Assembly (NCBI RefSeq): GCF_049803835.1
Contig: NZ_JBNAGK010000013.1
Span: forward strand, 96,748-160,747
Direction of reading: 5' to 3'
Length of the DNA: 64,000 nt
Source of the DNA: Pacificoceanicola sp049803835
Lineage (GTDB): Bacteria; Pseudomonadota; Alphaproteobacteria; Rhodobacterales; Rhodobacteraceae
Part shown: piece after piece, positions 10,469-18,900 of the stretch
Numbering within the stretch: position 1 is the stretch's first letter
Layout: each line of letters opens with the position of its first letter
The notes under the pieces: model-generated
What the model was told of the DNA's origin: nothing
What the model saw: only the letters and a program-made list of their open reading frames with translations
Database searches by the model: none
Made by a program: the position numbers and the translations under genes

Positions 10469-11367
10469 GCCGCCTCCCGGGCTGCGCCAACGCGGTCATA
10501 GAAGCGCCGCGCCCAGATCGAGGCAGCCGCACTCGGCAGCGAAACATAGCGTTCGCCGGCCAGTGTCCGCACCCGCAGGACCTCGGGCCCAAGTTCACGT
10601 TCACTTGCTGCGGCAAGATCCAAGAGCGCTTCGCGTGACCGACCTAACATGGCCCCGGCGCGTGTCATAGGCGCGCTGCCGATCGCGATGTCCTGCAAAA
10701 TCCCCTCACGCAAAGTGGCGGAGGGCTGGCTCATCCCGAGCGCCGAAAGGACGAGCCCAAGTGCCTCCGGCGGGATGGGCGTCGTTTCCGATCGCTCGAA
10801 ACGGTCCGTCCCGTGGAGATGTCGCCACAGATCAAGCCGGTGAAATGGTGAACCTAGATTGTCTTCTGGATCACTACGCGAACGTGGCACCGGTACGGCG
10901 TAGGCCTGCATCACAGCAGCAACCTCGCGTTGCACCGTCTTTACAGCTGGTGCCTTTCCTCGTTTCGACGAAAGATCGCGCATTAGTGCCTCAGCCAATA
11001 CTGTCCGGTTGCAGCGCTCTGGTCGACGCGGCGAAAAAAACCAGGGCAACGACGTCTCGGCTCCACAAGTCATTGCGCTGGCATGCACCAGCCACCAAGT
11101 GCCCAGCCGAACCATATAAGGATCATACTCTGCCAATACGGCGCCGAGGGGCGTGGGCTCTAGCGGACTGTTCCTGTTCGACCGTGTCGCGAGGCCCGTC
11201 GCATGCAACCACCAGCCAATTGATTTAGCCATGTTGCGCCCGACTCCAAGTTGGTCCGCTGTCTCAGGTGCCGAAAACACGCCTACACCGCCTGCTCGCA
11301 GGTGAAGGAGGCCCTTCGTCAACCAGCCTGGCCTCGGATAGAAGGTTTCATGTCCGCCAAGCTTCAT
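10465..11367 (-). CDS. DUF4007 family protein
   Basis: The 300-residue protein opens with GGHETFYPRPGWLTKGL, the diagnostic DUF4007 signature (His-Glu then Arg-Pro-x-Trp-Leu), followed by a helix-turn-helix-like segment (TADQLGVGRNMAKSIGWWL) that suggests DNA contact. DUF4007 proteins of unknown activity occur beside PAPS-reductase-family proteins and cysteine desulfurases in defence loci, as here. The start overlaps the cysteine desulfurase stop (ATGA) and the stop overlaps the ATPase start. A DNA-recognition or sequence-specificity subunit is a reasonable guess, in the place of DndB/DndE, which are absent. Confidence 0.8.
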   Translation of the reverse strand: MKLGGHETFYPRPGWLTKGLLHLRAGGVGVFSAPETADQLGVGRNMAKSIGWWLHATGLATRSNRNSPLEPTPLGAVLAEYDPYMVRLGTWWLVHASAMTCGAETSLPWFFSPRRPERCNRTVLAEALMRDLSSKRGKAPAVKTVQREVAAVMQAYAVPVPRSRSDPEDNLGSPFHRLDLWRHLHGTDRFERSETTPIPPEALGLVLSALGMSQPSATLREGILQDIAIGSAPMTRAGAMLGRSREALLDLAAASERELGPEVLRVRTLAGERYVSLPSAAASIWARRFYDRVGAAREAA

Positions 11368-12509
11368 ACAAGCCCACCCATCATCTCCCGAAGAAACAGC
11401 GCCTCTTCCACCATTGTTTGTGCTGCGAAGTCGACGTCATCTTCTTTTGTGTCGACGGCAAAAGCTATTCGGAGGCTTGCATAGGCATCGTCTCTTGAGA
11501 GGCCCATCGCAAGTAGCGTGCGTGACGGCTCTGGCTGCCCCGAGGAACATGCCGAAACCTGCGAGCAAATGATGCCACGCGCCTCAAGGCGAGCCACAAG
11601 TGCCATGCCATCTATACCCTGGATCGTAAGGCTAGCAGTGTTCGGCACCCGCAGCGTATCCGAGCCATTCACGCGGACGTCGGGGATTGCAGTAATAACT
11701 TGCTTCTCAAAGCTGTCGCGCAGTCTGCCCATGCGAGCAATAGCGCTATCTAGGTTCCGCTTTCGGAGTTCGCACGCGACACCGAGACCGACGATACCTG
11801 ATACGTTTAATGTACCGCCTCGCAAACCACGCTCTTGCCCGCCACCTATTAAAACTTCTACTTGCGGTACAGTTTCCGGCTGTATCAAAATCCCAATACC
11901 TTTCGGCCCGTGCAGCTTGTGACCTGAAAAAGTAAGATATGATACGCTATCCGCTTCAAAAACAACCCGCCCCACCGCTTGTGAGGCGTCAATCAGACAA
12001 ACGGCGCAATATTTTTGTGCCATGAGCTTGATTGCAGTCAGATCCTGAAGAACACCCGTTTCGCCATTGGCCCAAGCTAAAGCTATCAGTTTAGGCCCGC
12101 TAACGGCCTCTAGAACTGATTCAAGTGCATCCAGTCGCCAGCGCCCGGATTTGTTCAGAGGAACTGTTCTGACTTTCTGTGGCATGTGTCGAAAATAAAA
12201 TCCTGCCACAGCTGGGTGCTCTGCCGTCGAGGTTATCAGCGTCGCTCCGAGTGTCGCGTGATAACGCAACACTGCCTCGTTAGCTTCAGTAGCACCAGAA
12301 GTGAAAATCACTTGCTCTGCCCGCACTCCGAGCAGTCGTGCCACCTGTTCACGGGATAACGCCACTGTCCGTGCGGCGGCCTGTCCAAATCCGTGCGGGC
12401 TCGACGGATTAGCCCAGTCACTCTCGAGAGACCGAGTTACAGCGGCTACGACCTCTGGGAATGGTCGAGTAGTAGCGTTATTGTCGAGGTAGACTATTTG
12501 GGAATGCAT
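11364..12509 (-). CDS. Cysteine desulfurase (DndA/IscS/NifS family)
   Basis: This PLP enzyme converts cysteine to alanine and transfers the sulfur as a persulfide. Visible motifs are YLDNNATT at residues 7-14, SGATEANE near 70, DASQAVG near 195, the Schiff-base lysine in TFSGHKLHGPKG near 207 and the catalytic cysteine loop VSACSSG near 338. Length (381 aa) is typical. It follows the regulator by four bases and overlaps the DUF4007 gene, so it is committed to the defence operon and probably feeds the DndC-like protein as DndA does. Its base composition is visibly less GC-rich than the plasmid backbone, consistent with transfer. Confidence 0.9.
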   Translation of the reverse strand: MHSQIVYLDNNATTRPFPEVVAAVTRSLESDWANPSSPHGFGQAAARTVALSREQVARLLGVRAEQVIFTSGATEANEAVLRYHATLGATLITSTAEHPAVAGFYFRHMPQKVRTVPLNKSGRWRLDALESVLEAVSGPKLIALAWANGETGVLQDLTAIKLMAQKYCAVCLIDASQAVGRVVFEADSVSYLTFSGHKLHGPKGIGILIQPETVPQVEVLIGGGQERGLRGGTLNVSGIVGLGVACELRKRNLDSAIARMGRLRDSFEKQVITAIPDVRVNGSDTLRVPNTASLTIQGIDGMALVARLEARGIICSQVSACSSGQPEPSRTLLAMGLSRDDAYASLRIAFAVDTKEDDVDFAAQTMVEEALFLREMMGGLV

Positions 12510-12513
12510 CTGT

Positions 12514-13377
12514 TCAACTAACGTCTCTCATCACTTCGGCCAAATTCAAAAGCACAATCTGCTGATCGTGCGGCTTCCGCACTGAAGGATCGGTATCTAG
12601 GCCAAGCCGCTTCAGCGCGTAATACAATAGAGCGCGTCTTACCTTAATCTTCGCCTTGCCGCCGCGCATGCCGTAGTCCAGAGCGATGACCTTCGCCTGC
12701 GTATCCGAGAGGTCGGGGTGAGGGGCGATCTCCAGCGTTACCTCGGAGTGCCAATCATTGTCGTCGATGGCCGACGTGTCGGTGTCCCGCGAACCGCGGA
12801 TCTTGAGCATTCGGGACAGCAGGAAATCCTTGAAACAATTGTCGGCAAAACAGAATGCTCGCGTGTGCCAGCGGAAGCCGTCGAAGGCGATTGCGTGAGG
12901 CGCGATCCAGCGCCAGCTTGGCTCCGGGTGGGACAGGGATTGGTATCTTACCTCGATTGCTTCGGACCGGCGGATGGCTCCTACGACAGAACGAAGTGTC
13001 AACGGATTGACGCCGCGCACAGGCATTGGGGCAGATGCGTACGACGGGAGGTTGGCAATCCAGGATTCCTCGCGGTCGAGGACTCCGTCGGCGAGCGAGC
13101 GTAGCTGCGCTAAGTAGCGGCTGGCATTGGGCTCCAAGAATCGAGCTTTGAAGTTCGAGCCACGTACATATGTCCGCGCGCTCTTGTCGTAGACCATATT
13201 GTTGGGTGCGAAGCCGATGTAGCGGTTCAGGTCGGTGGACGCTTGGTTCACCGAGACCCCGAACTGATCCATGAGATCGCTGCGATTCACATGCCCCTCC
13301 CAGAACAAGCGGAACTCTATGAACTCGAGGCGTTGCTCGACCCCCCAGCGCAGTTCCGACTCGGCATTAGTCATCAT
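12514..13377 (-). CDS. WYL-domain regulator of BrxR/CapW type
   Basis: The protein has an N-terminal winged helix (RLEFIEFRLFWEGHVNRSDL, then VSVNQASTDLNRY), a central WYL domain (EVRYQSLS, HPEPSWRWIAPHAIAFDG, RWHTRAFC) and a C-terminal dimerisation segment. This is the layout of BrxR/CapW regulators that repress BREX, CBASS and other defence loci and are thought to sense a ligand through WYL. Starts are possible at TTG 13392, ATG 13377 or ATG 13374. A GGGAG just upstream favours the ATG pair. As first gene of the operon, behind a promoter with repeated motifs, it most likely autoregulates the whole system. Confidence 0.88.
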   Translation of the reverse strand: MMTNAESELRWGVEQRLEFIEFRLFWEGHVNRSDLMDQFGVSVNQASTDLNRYIGFAPNNMVYDKSARTYVRGSNFKARFLEPNASRYLAQLRSLADGVLDREESWIANLPSYASAPMPVRGVNPLTLRSVVGAIRRSEAIEVRYQSLSHPEPSWRWIAPHAIAFDGFRWHTRAFCFADNCFKDFLLSRMLKIRGSRDTDTSAIDDNDWHSEVTLEIAPHPDLSDTQAKVIALDYGMRGGKAKIKVRRALLYYALKRLGLDTDPSVRKPHDQQIVLLNLAEVMRDVS

Positions 13378-13401
13378 GGTCTCCCGGCCCAATCAGTGCG
13401 A

Positions 13402-13441
13402 ACGGAAACTATGCACACCCACTTTATGGGCCTACGGAAAC
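13402..13441. promoter_or_regulatory. Direct-repeat operator of the defence operon
   Basis: The octamer ACGGAAAC occurs at 13402-13409 and again at 13434-13441, 32 bp apart, about three helical turns and on the same face of DNA. The copies lie between the predicted promoter and the start codon, and one overlaps the -10 element. This suits binding by the WYL regulator encoded just downstream. Inference from position and repetition only. Confidence 0.5.
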
Positions 13442-13468
13442 CCTATCCACATGAATGGGCACAATCAA
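13440..13468 (-). promoter_or_regulatory. Predicted promoter of the defence operon
   Basis: On the minus strand, TTGATT (13468-13463) and TAGGGT (13445-13440) are separated by 17 bp. They lie about 63 bp upstream of the regulator start codon. The -10 match is modest, as expected for a controlled promoter. Confidence 0.45.
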
Positions 13469-13563
13469 TCGCTTTTGTCCTGGAAACACAGATCCTCATC
13501 CTGAGGTCACATGACCAGTGACCCCTCGTAGGCGGCTTTCACTTCGATTTCCCCGCGAGGAGA

Positions 13564-13583
13564 AAGGGGGCTCACGCCCCCTT
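13564..13583 (-). terminator. Rho-independent terminator over the DUF2493 stop codon
   Basis: In the minus-strand transcript AAGGGGGC and GCCCCCTT form an eight-pair stem around a GTGA loop that contains the stop codon of the DUF2493 gene, followed by a pyrimidine tail (TCTCC). It separates the plasmid backbone gene from the defence operon. Confidence 0.65.
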
Positions 13584-14504
13584 CTCGAACTTCATGACCG
13601 GGATGCCCAGCTTCTTGGCCTTGTCGGCGAGGTTTTCCTGGATGCCGTTGCCCGGGAAGACAAGGACGCCCACCGGCAGCACGTCGAGCATTGCGTCGTT
13701 GCGCTTGAAAGGGGCGGCCTTGGCGTGCTTGGTCCAGTCCGGTTTGAAGGCGACCTGCGTCACGCCACGGGCATCGGCCCATTTGGCGGCGATGAGTTCT
13801 GCGCCCTTGGGGCTTCCCCCGTGCAGAAGGACCATGTCGGGATACTTGGTCCGGACCTGATCGAGCTTACCCCAGATCAGGCGGTGATCGTTGAAGTCGG
13901 TCCCACCGGTGAGGGCGACCTTGGGGCCTGCGGGCAGCATCACTTCGGTTTCCGCGCGCCGCTTGGCAGCCAGGAAATCGCGGCTGTCGATCAGCGCTGC
14001 GGTCATGTGCTGGCGGTTCACCATCGAGCCGGTGCGGGGGCGCCAGGTGGATCCCGTGTGATGGACGAACTCGGTGGCGGCGTGATCTCGCATCATGTCC
14101 ATGCAGTTGCGTCGTTCGATCAGCGTCAGGCCTTCGGCCGTCAGGCGCTCAAGCTCGGTGGATTTCACCTCGGAGCCGTCCTGCTCCCGCTGAAGGCGGC
14201 GCTGTGCCTGCTCGTTCTCGTCGAGCGACCGCTCAATCCTCGCCGTGGCGCGGTGAAAGAGGTTGACCTGGCCCCAGAGCACCTCTTCGAGGTCGGGTTC
14301 CATGCGGGTGTCTTCCAGGGTCGCGACGAGGGCATCGAAGATGTCGGCGACGGCGACCGCAAGGCGCTGCCCATCGGGCATCGGGCGCGGATCGGGCTCA
14401 TCAAAAGGACGGAAGCCATAAAGCTGCAACTCGTCGAGCGCATGGGCGGTCTGGGATGCGGTGTGGGCGGGTTCATACGCGTCGTCGTGGGTGTGGATGG
14501 TCAT
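13572..14504 (-). CDS. DUF2493 (SLOG-like) domain protein
   Basis: The 310-residue protein starts at MTIHTHDDAYEPAH, behind a GGAGG site. The N-terminal two thirds are helical and charged. The C-terminal DUF2493 domain (about residues 200-310) has the nucleotide-binding-like strand KVALTGGTDFNDHRLIWGKL, then LLHGGSPKGAELIAAKWA and GVLVFPGNGIQENLADKAKK. DUF2493 is related to the SLOG/DprA Rossmann-like folds thought to bind nucleotides or nucleic acid. The gene is a common member of roseobacter plasmid backbones beside Toprim and strawberry-notch genes, as here. Specific function unknown. Confidence 0.85.
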   Translation of the reverse strand: MTIHTHDDAYEPAHTASQTAHALDELQLYGFRPFDEPDPRPMPDGQRLAVAVADIFDALVATLEDTRMEPDLEEVLWGQVNLFHRATARIERSLDENEQAQRRLQREQDGSEVKSTELERLTAEGLTLIERRNCMDMMRDHAATEFVHHTGSTWRPRTGSMVNRQHMTAALIDSRDFLAAKRRAETEVMLPAGPKVALTGGTDFNDHRLIWGKLDQVRTKYPDMVLLHGGSPKGAELIAAKWADARGVTQVAFKPDWTKHAKAAPFKRNDAMLDVLPVGVLVFPGNGIQENLADKAKKLGIPVMKFEKGA

Positions 14505-14631
14505 CGGTTTCTTGCCTCCGGGCCTCAACTCGTCCGCGCGACATCCCGCGCGGCCTTCATGGGCAGACCCGAGCCGTCGGGGCGGTTGCCCCTTCACCCC
14601 GGCTTCACCGGGGCCGGAACAGCGTGGAGGA

Positions 14632-14706
14632 GGTCGGCAGGGAAGCTATTTGTCTCGCGATGCAAAGGCGGCTTTGCCGCCGGCGGAAATAGGTTCCCTG
14701 CCGACC
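14632..14706. repeat. 75-bp inverted repeat with 20-bp arms
   Basis: The arm at 14632-14651 (GGTCGGCAGGGAAGCTATTT) pairs with 14687-14706 with one mismatch. The 35-bp interior holds a second hairpin (GGCGGC-TTT-GCCGCC) in the 365-bp gap between the DUF2493 and Toprim genes. Strength and symmetry exceed a normal terminator and there is no T-run. A recombination site, MITE-like remnant or nicking/origin structure are possible. The rest of the gap shows no gene. Confidence 0.6.
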
Positions 14707-14869
14707 TTGCAGGGGCAACCGCTTTGACGGCCTGCCCATCTCTTGAAGGCCGCGCAGGGCTGACGGGTGGATGCGCAAGGCCCGGGATGGGGTGAGGACG
14801 ACGATCCAGAGCCACGACTGGGATGCAGCCCCCTGCCCCGCACTCCCAGACCCCCCTGCGCGATGCAGC

Positions 14870-15901
14870 TCAACTGGGCAGGCGATGCCGATCCTCTGGC
14901 CCGATCTGACGTGCCAGATGCTGGCGCAGCGCATCCTTGCCGTTCGCCCGAAGATCATCGTTGAAATCCCCGAGCCTCGGTTCCAGCAGCCGCACAGGGA
15001 CCCCGACCTCGGTGGCTCTGTTGCTCAACCTGTCCGCCGCGCGTTGCCCGGCCGGATCGCGGTCGATGGCGATGTAGAGGCGCTGCAGCCCCTCCGGCAG
15101 CAGGACCGCCCCGAGGTGACCGGACGAGAGCGCCGCCCAGACGGGCAGGCTGGGGATCGCCTCGGACAGGGACAACATGGTTTCGATGCCTTCGCCGACG
15201 ACGAGGATGTCATCACACGAGGTCAGCCTGACGGCATTGCCGAGGAGGTGACCCATAGCCCGACGCTCTGGATTCACAGCCGCCTTCCCCTGCCCGTCAG
15301 CTGCCAGCCAGGTGCGATGCACGCCCCGCACGGCCCCTGCCCCATCGGTAACCGCCGCGATCATCGCCGGTCTGGGGATACTCCGGGTCTGCCCCTCTTC
15401 CCGATGCCAGCACTTCGGGTGGAAGCGTAAGGCGCCGTTCGCCCCGAATTGGGTGATGCCTCGGGAACGGAGGTAGGTCTCAGCAAGCGTGCCTGTGATC
15501 GGGTTCGAGGCAGCAAACAAGCGCGCTGCTGCCGCAGGAGTGCCACCGGGCGCCTTGGCCTTCCTCGGCTCTTGCCTATCCGGGACGACCGGCTGCGGAC
15601 GGCCAAGATGCGCTCGGGCCTCGGCGAGAAGGTCGGGGAAGCGCGTGATCCCCGTCCGGGCGCGGATGATGTCCAGGAGATCGCCATGCTCGCCTGTGGC
15701 CCCATCCGTAAACTTGCCCGCTGCCCCTGGTCCCGACGCAGGGCCCGCCAACCGCACGAAGAGCGACCGGCCGGGGTTGTTCTGCAGATCGCCGACGATC
15801 CAGTAGGATCCTTCCCGCCGTCCGGCGGGAAGGTAGGCACGACAGACGCCTTCGGCATTTTCTGCCAGATCGCGCACGAGGTCTTCGGTCTCGGAATACA
15901 T
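14870..15901 (-). CDS. Toprim-domain protein (TraC/DnaG primase-like)
   Basis: This 343-residue protein has an N-terminal region resembling plasmid primase helical domains, then a C-terminal Toprim domain. The Toprim glutamate lies in ILVVGEGIETMLSL (about residue 235) and the acidic pair in LYIAIDRDPAGQRAADRL (about 283). Length and layout match DUF7146/Toprim proteins of rhodobacterial plasmids, thought to act in primer synthesis during plasmid replication or transfer. It begins four bases after the frameshifted helicase gene, so the two are co-transcribed. No zinc-finger motif is visible at the N-terminus, so priming activity is uncertain. Confidence 0.82.
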   Translation of the reverse strand: MYSETEDLVRDLAENAEGVCRAYLPAGRREGSYWIVGDLQNNPGRSLFVRLAGPASGPGAAGKFTDGATGEHGDLLDIIRARTGITRFPDLLAEARAHLGRPQPVVPDRQEPRKAKAPGGTPAAAARLFAASNPITGTLAETYLRSRGITQFGANGALRFHPKCWHREEGQTRSIPRPAMIAAVTDGAGAVRGVHRTWLAADGQGKAAVNPERRAMGHLLGNAVRLTSCDDILVVGEGIETMLSLSEAIPSLPVWAALSSGHLGAVLLPEGLQRLYIAIDRDPAGQRAADRLSNRATEVGVPVRLLEPRLGDFNDDLRANGKDALRQHLARQIGPEDRHRLPS

Positions 15902-15904
15902 AGG

Positions 15905-18900
15905 TCAACAGCCTCGGCGATCATGTAGACTTGCGACAGGACAACGTGCAAGCAGACGATCCAGTATCGCGATGCCATCGGCGTCGGTCGGGCAGAACAG
16001 CCGCAGCTTCCAGCTGATGATCTCCGAGAAGAAGCCATCGGACTTGAGCCGGTCCTTGGCGGCCTCCGAGAAGCCCGAGAGTTCAATCCGGTTCACGCCC
16101 ATGACGCGGGACCGGTGCAATTCCATTCCCTCGGCCAGCCGCACCACGGTCTTGCCTTCCAGAACGAGGGCATGGACCTGCGCGGCCGAGAGCTCGGGCG
16201 CATCGGCGGCCAGCGTGGTTGCGACCCAGGCGGGCGAGACGCGGCGGCCGATGATGCGCTGCCCGTCATCGGTCTGCAGGCGGTAGACGCGGGTTTCATC
16301 CTGGGGGAGCTGCTTCCAGATAGGAAGAAGCAGACCCGCCACGATGTGCAGCGTGGAGTCCGAAAACTTCGGCACCTCGGCCAGTTCCGCCGTCCAGGCG
16401 GCGGCGAAGGCCGCGCGGTCGGCCTCCAACCAGTGGGTGTCCTCCATGACCTTGGCCGGGACCGTGCTGGCATCAAGCGGGCGGATCAGGCGCAGGCGCG
16501 GCTCGATGGTCCCATCGTCCAGCATGTAACTGGTGGCGGGAACCTGCACGGCAGCCCGGCCCGAGCGGCTGTTGACCAGAAGCCGCGCCTGCGGGTCATC
16601 CAGCCATTCGAGCGCATCCGCGAGCGCAGTTGGCGTGTTGCGGCGCTTTTCCGCGATGGTCAGGAGTTGGGTTTCCGCGCCGGAGCCGGGATGGGTGTAG
16701 ATGACCTGTACGTCGGTGACGCGGAAGCTCTCGGCGCGGAGCGTCTCGAGTCCGAGGTCATAGACCCCGGCGGCGATGGCCGCCTCGATCCGTTGATCGA
16801 GCAATTCCTCGAAGGCCGAGAAGAGCACGGCCTGCATGTCGATCGTCAGCGCCAGCAGGCGATTGAGGAAGGTCGTGATCGGCGGCAGGTCATCCTTGAG
16901 CCCGTTATCATCGGTCAGACTGAGCCCGGTCGCATTCTCGAAAGCCCCGAGCGAACATCCGGCCAGATCGCCGCGATAGATGCGGCGGTAAAGCTGGCGC
17001 AGGGCGTCGCGGGCGTAGGGCGACTCGAGGTTATCCTCCGGGCGGAACAGCCCTTGCCCGCCGGTCTGGCGCTGGCCGCGAGTAATCGCGCCAAGCGTGT
17101 CGAGGCGGCGGGCAATAGTCGAGAGGAACCGCTTCTCTGCCTTCACATCGGTGGCCACCGGCCGGAAGAGCGGCGGCTGCGCCTGGTTGGTGCGGTTGGT
17201 ACGGCCCAGACCTTGGATGGCCGCGTCGGCCTTCCAGCCGGGCTCCAAGAGGTAATGGACCCGCAGGCGCTGGTTCTTCGCCCCGAGATCGGCGTGATAG
17301 CTGCGCCCCGTGCCACCGGCATCCGAAAAGATCAGAATGCGCTTCTGGTCATCCATGAATGCTGCGGTTTCCGCGAGGTTGGCCGAGCCCGCCCGGCTTT
17401 CGACGACAAGGCGCGCGGAAACGCCCTCGCCCTTCCGCACGATGCGGCGCGAGCGGCCGGTGACCTCGGCCACCAGATCGGTGCCGAAGCGCTGGACAAT
17501 CTGGTCGAGCGCGCCCGGCACGGGCGGCAACGACGCCAGCTTCTCGATCAGCGCGTCGCGCCTGCGAGCGGCCTCGCGGCATTCGACCGGCTGGCCATCG
17601 CGCACCACGGGCCGGGAGGAGAGATTGCCTTCGCTGTCGGTGAAGGGCTCGTAGAGCTGCACCGGGAAGGAATGGGCGAGGTAGTCCAGGACATATTCCC
17701 GCGGGGTGATGTCGACGCGGATGTCGTTCCACTCCTCGGTCGGGACCTCCGACAAGCGGCGTTCCATCAGCGCCTCTCCCGTCGAGACGATCTGGATGAC
17801 AGCCGCATGGCCTGCGACCAGATCGGCCTCGATGGCAGCGATCAGGGTGGGGGTTTTCATGGAGGTGAGCAGATGGCCGAAGAAGCGCTGCTTGGCGGAC
17901 TCAAACGCTGACCGCGCAGCGGACTTCGCCTGGCGATTCAGCGTGCCATTCTCACCCGTGATGTTGGCCGCCTCCATCGCGGCGGCGAGGTTGTTGTGGA
18001 TGATGGCGAAGGCCCCGGCATAGGCATCATAGATGCCGCGCTGCTCGGGTGTCAGCGCGTGTTCCAGCATCTCATATTCGACGCCGTCATAGGAAAGCGA
18101 CCGGGCAGTGTAGAGGCCGAGCGACCGCAGGTCGCGGGCAAGGACCTCCATCGCGGCGACGCCGCCGGCTTCGATGGCTTCGACAAACTCTCCGCGCGTC
18201 GCGAATGGAAAGTCTTCCCCGCCCCATAGGCCAAGCCGCTGCGCATAGGCGAGATTGTGGACCGTCGTGGCCCCAGTGGCCGAGACATAGACCACGCGGG
18301 CATTGGGCAGCTTGTGCTGCAGGCGCAGGCCTGCCCTGCTGCGAGGCTTCGGTGTCACCGCGCTCGCCCTTCGACCCAGCGGCATTGGCCATGGCATGGC
18401 TTTCATCGAAGAGGATCACCCCGTCGAAATCTGCCCCGAGCCAGTCCACGATCTGGTCGACGCGGGACTTTTTTGCGCCTCGCTCCTCGGAGCGCAGCGT
18501 CGCATAGGTGGTGAAGAGGATACCCTCGGCGAGCGGAATGTCGCGGCCTTGGGCGAAGCGCGACAGGGGCGTTACGAGCAGGCGCTCCTGACCCAGGGCA
18601 GACCAATCGCGCTGCGCGTCCTCGAGGAGCTTGTCACTCTTCGATATCCAGAGCGCCTTGCGGCGGCCCTGGCACCAGTTGTCGAGCAGGATCCCGGCCG
18701 ACTGGCGGCCCTTGCCCGCCCCGGTGCCATCGCCGAGAAAGAAGCCACGACGGAAGTGGACGGCGTCAGCGGCAGCGTCGGGCGCGGCCGAGACCATATC
18801 GCCAGTTTCATCGACAGTCCAAGACCCCGCGAGATAGGCGCCATGGGCTTCGCCCGCGTAGATCACAGTCTCGAGTTGCGCGTCGGAGAGCAGACCGTCG

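Noticed and set aside
13378..13392. TTG start extending the WYL regulator by five codons
   Set aside because: The GGGAG ribosome site lies inside that extension and fits the ATG pair downstream.
13518..14795. Open plus-strand frame of 425 codons
   Set aside because: Antisense to the DUF2493 gene and runs through its terminator and the large inverted repeat.
16115..17911. Open plus-strand frame of 598 codons
   Set aside because: It is antisense to the methylase/helicase gene, whose minus-strand translation shows clear helicase motifs; a shadow of high GC at third codon positions.
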